A stretch of DNA of 64,000 nucleotides from Candidatus Tokpelaia sp. JSC161 (GTDB lineage: Bacteria > Pseudomonadota > Alphaproteobacteria > Rhizobiales > Rhizobiaceae). Both the position numbers and the translations under genes were made by a program. The stretch spans positions 62,001 to 126,000 of the forward strand of contig QEND01000001.1 of NCBI GenBank assembly GCA_003331105.1. The letters are read 5' to 3'. Below the pieces are notes generated by a model that was not told the origin of the DNA, did no database searches, and was given only the letters and a program-made list of their open reading frames with translations. Of the stretch, positions 57,611 to 64,000 are shown piece after piece (positions within the stretch are counted from its first letter, which is position 1; each line of letters opens with the position of its first letter).

Positions 57611-58729
57611 ATGAGAAAAGTGGGTTTAGTCGGTTGGCGCGGAATGGTGGGGTCAGTTTTGTTTCAGCGTATGCTGGAAGAAAATGATTTTCATGCTATT
57701 CTTCCTCATTTTTATACTACATCTGAAGTTGGAAGTCCTGGTCCAAGGATTCATGGGATTCCCTATTTTCTGAAGGATGCGAATGATATTCAAGCATTAG
57801 CGGAGATGGATATTATTATCACATGTCAGGGGAGTGATTATAGCCGAGTCTTTTATCCTTTGTTGAGAGATTTTGGTTGGAAAGGTTATTGGATTGATGC
57901 TGCTTCAGTTTTTCGTATGAAGAAAGATTCATGTATTATTCTGGATCCAGTGAACCGTGAGCAGATTGATAAAGCGCTTGATGATGGTATTCAGCTTTTT
58001 GTAGGAGGAAATTGCTCTGTGACTCTCAGCTTATTAGGGTTATCAGGTTTATTTAAGGCGGGATTAATTGAATGGATGAGTCTGATGACTTATCAATCTG
58101 CTTCTGGTGCTGGAGCTAGGCATGTGCGTGAGTTGATTGCGCAGAGTTCTTATATGAGTCAGGATTCAGAGGTTTCTAATTTACTTTATAGAGGCTCTCT
58201 TATCTCATTGCTAAAAAGAGTCAATGAATTAATGAATCATACGGAAATGCCAAAGAAAGCTTTTAGCGTGCCGCTTATTGGGAATGTGATTCCTTGGATT
58301 GATAATGATTTAGGTGATGGGAACAGCCGTGAAGAATGGAAGGGAGAAGTCGAAGCTCATAAGATTCTTGGCTTAAGATCAGGGAGTTTTTTCCTGAATG
58401 GGTTATGTGTTCGTGTTGGTGTAATCCGCTGTCATAGTGCAGCTATTACGATGAAATTAAAATATGATATGAGTGAGAGAGAGTTTCTTGATTTAATAGA
58501 AAGTGCTAATCCTTGGGTCAGGTATGTTTCAAATAATAAGGAAGAATCTATTAGAGAATTGACCCCAGCGCGTATTAGTAATTCGCTGAAAATTGCTGTA
58601 GGACGTTATAAGAAGATGTTTTCGAATTCAGAATCAATTTATTCTGTTTTTACAGTAGGAGATCAGCTTTTGTGGGGAGCTGCAGAACCATTGCGTCGTA
58701 TGTTAAATATTTTGCTTGGTCGTCTTTAA
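57611..58729 (+). CDS. asd: Aspartate-semialdehyde dehydrogenase, gamma-proteobacterial type
   Basis: Asd reduces aspartyl phosphate to the semialdehyde used for lysine, diaminopimelate, threonine and methionine. It opens VGLVGWRGMVGSVLFQRM and carries the catalytic cysteine in GGNCSVTLSLLGL at Cys135, the same number as in E. coli. YQSASGAGARH, NSREEWKGEVEAHKIL and FTVGDQLLWGAAEPLRRML also follow E. coli Asd (367 residues). Rhizobia normally carry a different Asd of about 344 residues opening KVAVVGATGNVG. This suggests replacement by transfer. Its codon use looks like that of its neighbours, so any transfer is not recent. Confidence 0.93.
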   Translation: MRKVGLVGWRGMVGSVLFQRMLEENDFHAILPHFYTTSEVGSPGPRIHGIPYFLKDANDIQALAEMDIIITCQGSDYSRVFYPLLRDFGWKGYWIDAASVFRMKKDSCIILDPVNREQIDKALDDGIQLFVGGNCSVTLSLLGLSGLFKAGLIEWMSLMTYQSASGAGARHVRELIAQSSYMSQDSEVSNLLYRGSLISLLKRVNELMNHTEMPKKAFSVPLIGNVIPWIDNDLGDGNSREEWKGEVEAHKILGLRSGSFFLNGLCVRVGVIRCHSAAITMKLKYDMSEREFLDLIESANPWVRYVSNNKEESIRELTPARISNSLKIAVGRYKKMFSNSESIYSVFTVGDQLLWGAAEPLRRMLNILLGRL

Positions 58730-58824
58730 CGTTGTGTTTGAGGAGAACTGAATATCACTGATGTGAGTTTCTATCTGTGTAGAGAGAACTGATCATTTTT
58801 TCCATTGGCTTTAGGAGTTCAGAT

Positions 58825-59703
58825 ATGTCTGAAGGAGATGAGAATCTTTCTGAAAAGATTCATGTGTCATTTGAATTTTTTCCACCAAGAACAGAGCAGA
58901 TGGAAGAAAAATTATGGAAGACGGTACATCGTCTTTCTCCTTTAAATCCGCATTTTGTTTCAGTCACTTACGGAGCTGGTGGTTCAACACGCGAACGTAC
59001 ATTTCGTACTGTTGCACGTCTTTTAAAAGAAACGGATTTGGTCACAGCTGCTCATCTAACTTGTGTGAATGCTACACGTGCTAAGGTTAACAAAGTAGCC
59101 TGTCAGTTTTCTCAATTGGGGATACGGCGCTTTGTTGCCTTGCGTGGAGATCCGAGAAAGACTTCGAACAGTCTTGACGGATATGCTAATGCAGCTGAGC
59201 TTGTTGCTGGTTTAAAGGCAATGAATAGCGATTTTGATATTTCAGTTTCGGCTTATCCAGAAAAACATCCTGAAAGTCCTGATTTTTCCACGGATATTGA
59301 TCAGCTTAAGCGAAAGATTGACAATGGTGCGATGCGGGCTATTACTCAAGTTTTTTTTGATAATGATGTTTATGAAAGTTATTTAGAAAGAGTCCGTGCA
59401 GCTGGAATTCAGATTCCGATTGTCCCAGGAATTTTTCCAATTCATAATTTTTTGCAAGTGAAAAATTTTTGTAGTCGCAACGGTACTCATATTCCGGCTC
59501 GGCTGGCTCATATTTTTGAAGGGCTTGAGCATGAGGAGTCAAAGACTCATGGGTTGGTATCAGCTACGGTAGCAGCTGAGCAGGTATTTGATTTAATGGC
59601 CAGAGGAATCAAAGATTTTCATTTTTATACTTTGAATGATGCTGATCTTACTTATACAATATGCGATATGATAGGTATCCGTCCTCAGAAAAAAAGGAAA
59701 TGA
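58825..59703 (+). CDS. metF: 5,10-methylenetetrahydrofolate reductase
   Basis: MetF reduces methylene-THF to methyl-THF, the methyl donor for methionine. The FAD-binding barrel shows VSFEFFPPRTEQMEEKLW, VTYGAGGSTRERT, AAHLTCVNATRA and RRFVALRGDPRK, all conserved. ITQVFFDNDVY and VPGIFPIHNF follow. The length (292) is standard. It lies 95 bases after asd and both serve methionine synthesis, so a shared transcript is possible. It converges on zur. Confidence 0.96.
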   Translation: MSEGDENLSEKIHVSFEFFPPRTEQMEEKLWKTVHRLSPLNPHFVSVTYGAGGSTRERTFRTVARLLKETDLVTAAHLTCVNATRAKVNKVACQFSQLGIRRFVALRGDPRKTSNSLDGYANAAELVAGLKAMNSDFDISVSAYPEKHPESPDFSTDIDQLKRKIDNGAMRAITQVFFDNDVYESYLERVRAAGIQIPIVPGIFPIHNFLQVKNFCSRNGTHIPARLAHIFEGLEHEESKTHGLVSATVAAEQVFDLMARGIKDFHFYTLNDADLTYTICDMIGIRPQKKRK

Positions 59704-59723
59704 AGTTATAGCTTCCTTCATCA

Positions 59724-60122
59724 CTAGGAAATGACTTGTCTCTTTTGACATAGAGCGCATGTTCCTCTTATCTCTAACTTTGTTCCTTCTTCTTGAAAAT
59801 GAATTGTTTGCATATATTTGTTAAGCTCTTCATTTAAAATTTTATTGTGAAATTCAGTAATATTCTCACAATGTTTACAGATAGTGAAGGCGATAAGAGT
59901 ATGATTCTCAAATTGAGGATAAGAGCACGCGATGAAAGAATTCATACTTTCTAGACGGTGTACAAGTCCTAATTCAATTAATTTATCTAGAACGCGATAG
60001 ACTTGTAAAGGAGCACGGAATCCTTGATGGCGGAGACGTTCAAGAATAGTATATGCGCTGAGTGTTTTTTTTTCTTGTAGCAGTAAAGAAAGTACAGAAT
60101 CTTGCTTAGATGTTAATTTCAT
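59724..60122 (-). CDS. zur: Zinc uptake regulator Zur (Fur family)
   Basis: This zinc-sensing repressor has an N-terminal winged helix (about residues 1-75, LSAYTILERLRHQGFRAPLQVYRVLDKLIELGLVHR). The C-terminal dimer domain carries two Cys pairs, Cys82/Cys85 (CKHC) and Cys122/Cys125 (CALC), for the structural zinc. The length of 132 is slightly short of typical Zur. It overlaps znuB by four bases, so it is the last gene of znuC-znuB-zur. That placement favours Zur over Fur or Irr. Confidence 0.92.
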   Translation of the reverse strand: MKLTSKQDSVLSLLLQEKKTLSAYTILERLRHQGFRAPLQVYRVLDKLIELGLVHRLESMNSFIACSYPQFENHTLIAFTICKHCENITEFHNKILNEELNKYMQTIHFQEEGTKLEIRGTCALCQKRQVIS

Positions 60123-60934
60123 TTTGTAGAACTTTTCTTTTCTCTCCGTACGATTTTAGATGATAATAAGCTAAAAATAAATAAAATAAATTCGGTAACG
60201 ACTATTGTCGGTCCAGAAGGGGTATTAAGTATAGCAGAAAAATATAGGCCAGCAAATGTTGATATTGCTCCACTGATAGCAGCGAGGATTGCCGTTTTTT
60301 CTGGTGTGTAGGACAAGTGTCGTGCGATATTTGGAGGTAAAATAAGGAAAGCTGTTATTAATAAAATACCAATGATTTTCATTGCTATAGTGATAATGAG
60401 TGCTAGAAGAAGTATAAAAGCGGTTTTTGTACGTTTGGGATATAATCCCTCAGCTTCGGCTATATCCGAACTGACCGTTGTTGCAATGAGTGATCGCCAT
60501 AACTTGATAAGTATGAATAGAACGATAGAGCCTCCTCCCCATATACACATGATATCAATTTTGGAGATAGAAAGGACATCACCAAAGAGATAAAGGCTAA
60601 GATCTTGGCGAATCCAAGGAAAAAAACTAAGAATCACGAGAGCAATTGCTAAGCTGGAGTGCGCTATTACGCCTAAAAGGGAGTCCCAAGCTAATGAAGG
60701 ATATTCCTGTAATAATAAAAGAATAATAGCGAGGATTAATATGACAATAAAAACAGAAAGAGTGATATTAATTCTGAAAAGAAAGGCCAGTGCTACTCCT
60801 AAAAGAGATGAATGTGCCATTGTATCACCGAAATAGGCCATTCGCTGCCAGACAAGAATACAACCAAAAGGTCCTATAAGGATAGCAATGCCAATGCAGC
60901 CAATCAGAGCACGTAAGAAGAAATTATCAAGCAT
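60119..60934 (-). CDS. znuB: High-affinity zinc ABC transporter membrane subunit ZnuB
   Basis: ZnuB is the ABC-3 family permease of the zinc importer. About seven to eight membrane segments can be drawn. The conserved GPFGCILVWQRMAYFGDTMAHSSLLGVAL segment faces the ATPase, and DIAEAEGLYPKRT is the coupling-loop region. The length (271) is typical. It lies 20 bases after znuC and overlaps zur. Manganese or iron members of the family are possible, but the linkage to zur supports zinc. Confidence 0.93.
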   Translation of the reverse strand: MLDNFFLRALIGCIGIAILIGPFGCILVWQRMAYFGDTMAHSSLLGVALAFLFRINITLSVFIVILILAIILLLLQEYPSLAWDSLLGVIAHSSLAIALVILSFFPWIRQDLSLYLFGDVLSISKIDIMCIWGGGSIVLFILIKLWRSLIATTVSSDIAEAEGLYPKRTKTAFILLLALIITIAMKIIGILLITAFLILPPNIARHLSYTPEKTAILAAISGAISTFAGLYFSAILNTPSGPTIVVTEFILFIFSLLSSKIVRREKKSSTK

Positions 60935-60954
60935 GACTTTCTCTTCTCTTCTCT

Positions 60955-61593
60955 TTATGCATGGAAGATTTGGGGGGGGGGAAGATATAAGACGTGGTCT
61001 GATATACTGAGAGCAATGTCTAAATCATGAGAGATAAGCATGATTCCGCAATTGAAACGCTCAGGATATTTTTTTATTATATTATAAAGTATTTTTTTAT
61101 CTGAAAAATCGATTCCTTGTAAAGGTTCATCGAGGACTAAAAGATCAGGTTTATGTACGCTTGCGCGAGCGATAAGAACACGTTGAATTTCTCCGCCAGA
61201 AAGGTTTGAAACGTTTACGTTTCCCATATGCTGCATATTGACTTCTTGTAATGCTTTATGAATGATTTGAGGGGAAATAGGCTGTGTGAGTTCCATGAGG
61301 CGGGCAATAGTAAGGGGAAAAGCGGGGTCTAATTTTATTTTCTGGGGGACATAGCCAACTTTCATAGCTACTTTTCGTTCTACTTTTCCTTCTGTCGGTT
61401 GCAATATATGAAGTACTATTTTTGCTATTGTGCTTTTTCCTGAACCATTTTTACCAATTAATGTAAGAATTTTTCCGGAGCAAATATCCAAATGGATATG
61501 ACGCACTAGCCAGCGGCCGTTACATTTAAGTCCAACATTTCGTAGAGAAATTAGAAAAGGTTGAGGAAGATTTTGTGAAGCGGAAAATATCAA
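60955..61593 (-). CDS. znuC: Zinc ABC transporter ATP-binding protein ZnuC
   Basis: ZnuC powers zinc import with ZnuB. Walker A GKNGSGKST lies at residues 47-55, the signature is NLSGGEIQRVLIARA, Walker B is LLVLDEP, and the switch histidine is in LISHDLDIA. At 212 residues it is shorter than many ZnuC proteins (about 250), and it ends soon after VLYLPPPQIFHA, lacking a His-rich tail. The start is TTG 61593 because no in-frame ATG lies upstream of the domain. A poly-C run at about 60974-60983 falls in the C-terminus, so a length error there is possible. Confidence 0.9.
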   Translation of the reverse strand: MIFSASQNLPQPFLISLRNVGLKCNGRWLVRHIHLDICSGKILTLIGKNGSGKSTIAKIVLHILQPTEGKVERKVAMKVGYVPQKIKLDPAFPLTIARLMELTQPISPQIIHKALQEVNMQHMGNVNVSNLSGGEIQRVLIARASVHKPDLLVLDEPLQGIDFSDKKILYNIIKKYPERFNCGIMLISHDLDIALSISDHVLYLPPPQIFHA

Positions 61594-61631
61594 AATTTCA
61601 TATCTTTTCTAGAATGTTTTTCTTTTTTACT

Positions 61632-61650
61632 ATATAGGTTATAACATTAC
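61632..61650. promoter_or_regulatory. Candidate Zur operator between znuC and znuA
   Basis: The 65-base divergent spacer holds the palindromic core GTTATAAC (61638-61645), extended on one side to TTATAACATTAC. This agrees with the right half of alphaproteobacterial Zur boxes as I recall them (GTTATANNATAAC-like). The left half is degenerate. One site could repress both divergent promoters. This is pattern matching plus context only. Confidence 0.5.
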
Positions 61651-61658
61651 AATAGTCT

Positions 61659-62588
61659 ATGGAGAAAATGATATATGAGAATAGATTCTTTATTCAGTTT
61701 TTTTTTGTCCTGATCGTACTATTTTCTTCAAGGGGGCTTGCAGCCTCTCCTTCAGTCGTTGTTTCAATTAAGCCATTACAATCTCTTGTCGCTGCGGTTA
61801 TGGATGGTATAGATACACCTGCTCTGATTGTACAAGGAGAAGGAGGATCTGAACATGGTTATAATCTGCGTCCATCTGATGCAGAAAATATTGCGAATGC
61901 AGATATTATTTTTTTTGTTTCTCCAGAGATGGAAAATTTTCTTGTGAGGCCTATGAAAAATTTAGCTTTTAAAGCGGAGGTTATTGATCTTGCCTATGCT
62001 CCAGGAGTCAGGCTTTTTGATATGCGGACCGGTGATTTTTTGCAAAATGATAGCAATGATAAAGAATATAATCATAAGGATTTGCATTTCTGGTTGGATC
62101 CGCGAAATGCTGAGGCTGCGGTCCGCTTCATTGCAAATGTTTTGGGGAAAAGAGATCCAGTCAATGCTTTGCGTTATTCTGAAAATGCTAGAAAGTATGA
62201 ACAACGTCTTGAGGATTTAATACAAGAAGTGAGTAAGGATCTCAGACCATTTCGTAGTCGGCATTTTATCGTTTTTCATGACGGTTATCAATATTTTGAG
62301 AAGCGTTTTCATGTATTCTCTTATGGATCGATTACAAATAATCCTGAGGAATCTCCGTCTGTAACGCGGATTTCTAGAATTCACGAAAAGGTAAAAGAGC
62401 TGGGTTCTGTCTGTGTCTTTTTAGAGCCTCAATTTGAACCACGAGTGATAAAGAGTGTGATTGAAGGGACACAAGCGAGAACAGGAGTTCTGGATCCTCT
62501 TGGAGGAGATATATTATCAGGACCGGATCAATACTTATCTCTTATTCATAAGATAGCAAATTCTTTGAAACGCTGCTTAAGCTATTGA
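61659..62588 (+). CDS. znuA: Zinc ABC transporter substrate-binding protein ZnuA
   Basis: ZnuA captures periplasmic zinc for ZnuBC. A signal peptide (FFIQFFFVLIVLFSSRGLAA) leads into the cluster A-I fold. Zinc ligands expected from E. coli appear as the His of SEHGYNLRPSDAEN (near 67), the His of DLHFWLDPRNA (near 145), and the His of FHDGYQYFEKRF (near 208). The usual His- and acid-rich loop before the second ligand is reduced to DSNDKEYNHKD. The length is 309. Start could be ATG 61659 or ATG 61668; neither has a strong Shine-Dalgarno. It faces znuC across the candidate Zur box. Confidence 0.94.
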   Translation: MEKMIYENRFFIQFFFVLIVLFSSRGLAASPSVVVSIKPLQSLVAAVMDGIDTPALIVQGEGGSEHGYNLRPSDAENIANADIIFFVSPEMENFLVRPMKNLAFKAEVIDLAYAPGVRLFDMRTGDFLQNDSNDKEYNHKDLHFWLDPRNAEAAVRFIANVLGKRDPVNALRYSENARKYEQRLEDLIQEVSKDLRPFRSRHFIVFHDGYQYFEKRFHVFSYGSITNNPEESPSVTRISRIHEKVKELGSVCVFLEPQFEPRVIKSVIEGTQARTGVLDPLGGDILSGPDQYLSLIHKIANSLKRCLSY

Positions 62589-62590
62589 TT

Positions 62591-62607
62591 TCTCTATGAG
62601 AGATTTT
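62591..62607 (+). terminator. Short hairpin after znuA
   Basis: TCTCT (62591-62595) and AGAGA (62599-62603) enclose a three-base loop and are followed by TTTT, three bases beyond the znuA stop. The stem is short and AT-rich, so it may act only weakly as a terminator between the converging znuA and secA genes. Confidence 0.3.
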
Positions 62608-64000
62608 ATGAAAATGTCCCGTGGCAATGTTTATATTTTTTACCACTTTGACATGGACAAGGTGCGTTACGTCTAATTTTGCTTTTCCACCTTATCATAT
62701 CTTCTTTTTTCTTCTGGTCATGAATGCTAGATTCTTGAAAAATTGGTTTTTCTATTAGCTCAAAAGACATAAGTTTTGATATGACTTCTCGCCGCAGATT
62801 GACTAGCATACTTTGGAAGAGTTCAAAAGATTCTGTTTTATATTCATTGAGTGGATCGCGTTGAGCATACCCACGAAAACTAACTGCGGAACGTAAGTTT
62901 TCTAGATTATAAAGGTGATCTCGCCATAAAGTGTCAATAGTTTCAAGAAGGATCATTTTCTGAAAATAAGTCATCATTTGATGGCCAAACTGTTCTGTTT
63001 TTTTTATAGATTGTTCCTTCATAGCACTACGAATACGATTCAGTACTTTTTCCTCTTCAATATCGTCTTCCTGGACCCAATCAGTCACAGGTTGTTCAAG
63101 CTTGAAAAGTTGATATAAATCATTTTGTAATCCCTGGGGATTCCATTTTTCATTGTAGCTATTTGGTGGAAAATAGATTTCAACTAGGGTTTGAATAACC
63201 TCATCGCGCATTTCATCAATGATTTCGTTTAGATCTGTGCTTTTCATTATTTCCATGCGTTGTTCAAAGATAACTGTGCGCTGGTTATTCATAACGTCAT
63301 CGTATTTCAGTAAGTTTTTTCGAATTTCAAAATTTCGGCTTTCAACTTTTTTTTGAGCTTTTTCCAGCGCTTTGTTAATCCAAGGGTGGATAATAGCCTC
63401 ATTTTCTTTTAGTCCGAGCTTTTGCAAGAGACCCTCCACACGCTGTGAACCAAATATTCGCATTAAATCATCTTCTAGAGAGAGAAAAAATTTTGATCGA
63501 CCTGGATCACCTTGGCGACCAGATCTTCCCCGTAATTGATTATCAATTCGTCGGCTTTCATGGCGTTCTGTTGCTAAGACATAAAGGCCGCCTCCTGCAA
63601 GGGCTTGTTTTTTAAGAGAAGCGACATCCTTGCGAATAGCTTCGATACGGCTTTGTCGTTCAGGTCCATCAGCTACGTTTTTTAATTCTCTTTTGATACG
63701 CATTTCAATATTGCCACCAAGCTGTATATCAGTTCCTCTTCCCGCCATATTTGTAGCAATTGTTAATGTTCCTGGAACACCAGCTTGGGCTATAATATAA
63801 GCCTCTTGCTCGTGATACCGGGCGTTGAGTACTTGAAATGTGTGAATTTTTTCTTTACGTAGCCTTTCCGCTAATTTTTCAGATTTTTCTATAGATGTTG
63901 TACCTACCAATACAGGCTGTTTTTTAGAAAGGGCTTGATGAATATCACGAATAATTGCTTTATATTTTTCTTCTTCTGTCCGGTATATTTCATCATCTTC
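62606..64000 (-). CDS. secA: Preprotein translocase subunit SecA, C-terminal part (cut by window edge)
   Basis: SecA is the ATPase that drives proteins through SecYEG. The reverse-strand frame is open to the end of the window, and the visible 464 residues start inside the second nucleotide-binding domain ([14 protein letters not shown]). They continue with [48 protein letters not shown], the helical scaffold domain ([26 protein letters not shown]) and the C-terminal zinc motif [16 protein letters not shown] (Cys-x-Cys, Cys-His). That zinc motif binds SecB. No frameshift was noticed in the visible part. Confidence 0.97.
   Translation of the reverse strand, partial: EDDEIYRTEEEKYKAIIRDIHQALSKKQPVLVGTTSIEKSEKLAERLRKEKIHTFQVLNARYHEQEAYIIAQAGVPGTLTIATNMAGRGTDIQLGGNIEMRIKRELKNVADGPERQSRIEAIRKDVASLKKQALAGGGLYVLATERHESRRIDNQLRGRSGRQGDPGRSKFFLSLEDDLMRIFGSQRVEGLLQKLGLKENEAIIHPWINKALEKAQKKVESRNFEIRKNLLKYDDVMNNQRTVIFEQRMEIMKSTDLNEIIDEMRDEVIQTLVEIYFPPNSYNEKWNPQGLQNDLYQLFKLEQPVTDWVQEDDIEEEKVLNRIRSAMKEQSIKKTEQFGHQMMTYFQKMILLETIDTLWRDHLYNLENLRSAVSFRGYAQRDPLNEYKTESFELFQSMLVNLRREVISKLMSFELIEKPIFQESSIHDQKKKEDMIRWKSKIRRNAPCPCQSGKKYKHCHGTFS

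Noticed and set aside
61591..61658. Full palindromic Zur box
   Set aside because: Only the core and one arm match; the other arm is degenerate, so I kept it as a candidate of moderate confidence.

Overview
The window is a dense, AT-rich (visually just under 40% GC) stretch of chromosome from an alphaproteobacterium of the order Hyphomicrobiales (Rhizobiales). Gene order is the main evidence. It contains the rhizobial runs pyrG-kdsA-eno-ftsB-pdhABC-lpd-lipA-coq10, slt-dapA-smpB-NYN-rpoZ-rsh-pyrE and DUF2062-acpS-lepB-rnc-era. It also has dapB-gpmA, hisS-hisZ-hisG, and rluD close to rpoH. The AT bias, compact intergenic gaps and mostly housekeeping content suggest a reduced, host-associated lineage such as Liberibacter (for example L. 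crescens) or a Bartonella-like relative. That genus-level placement is inference. No rRNA, CRISPR array, prophage or insertion sequence was seen.

Layout. 1-1365: N-terminal part of an M23-type peptidase, cut by the window edge. 1589-8443: ispA and ispG (isoprenoids), a peroxiredoxin, pgm, fumC, a PCu(A)C copper chaperone and rpsT. 8555-14044: acnA, then the cytochrome c maturation operon ccmABCDG, in which ccmB is split by a -1 frameshift at a classic slippery heptamer. 14136-16297: a translationally coupled sugar isomerase/dehydrogenase pair. 16314-20915: fabI, the hisS-hisZ-hisG operon and tRNA-Gly/tRNA-Tyr. 21031-27909: rlmB, a DUF2726 protein, fpr, eda, trhO, rpoH, rluD, a small membrane protein and a DUF4167 protein. 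27910-28245: non-coding, with short repeats. 28246-32954: a sugar porter, dapB, gpmA, tRNA-Leu(CAG), ndk, a YbaY/META envelope protein and tRNA-Thr. 33070-43706: CTP synthase, KDO synthesis, enolase, FtsB and the complete pyruvate dehydrogenase complex with lipoate synthase. 43724-56052: slt, dapA, smpB, stringent response, pyrE, an Fsr-type exporter, and the acpS-lepB-rnc-era cluster. 56034-59703: carA, tRNA-Leu(CAA), asd of the gamma-proteobacterial type, metF. 59724-62588: zur-znuB-znuC divergent from znuA with a candidate Zur operator between them. 62606-64000: C-terminal part of SecA, cut by the window edge.

Together the genes cover lower glycolysis and entry to the TCA cycle (gpmA, eno, pdh, acnA, fumC), lysine/peptidoglycan precursor synthesis (asd, dapA, dapB), envelope building and turnover (kdsA, slt, M23 peptidase, ftsB), respiration (ccm genes), zinc uptake, and stress control (rpoH, rsh, peroxiredoxin). 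The most unusual observations are the phased U UUU UUA site that would restore full-length CcmB, an Asd that looks transferred from a gamma-proteobacterium-like source, an E1-beta subunit without the lipoyl domain common in rhizobia, and a copper chaperone in which the first metal-ligand His is Tyr.
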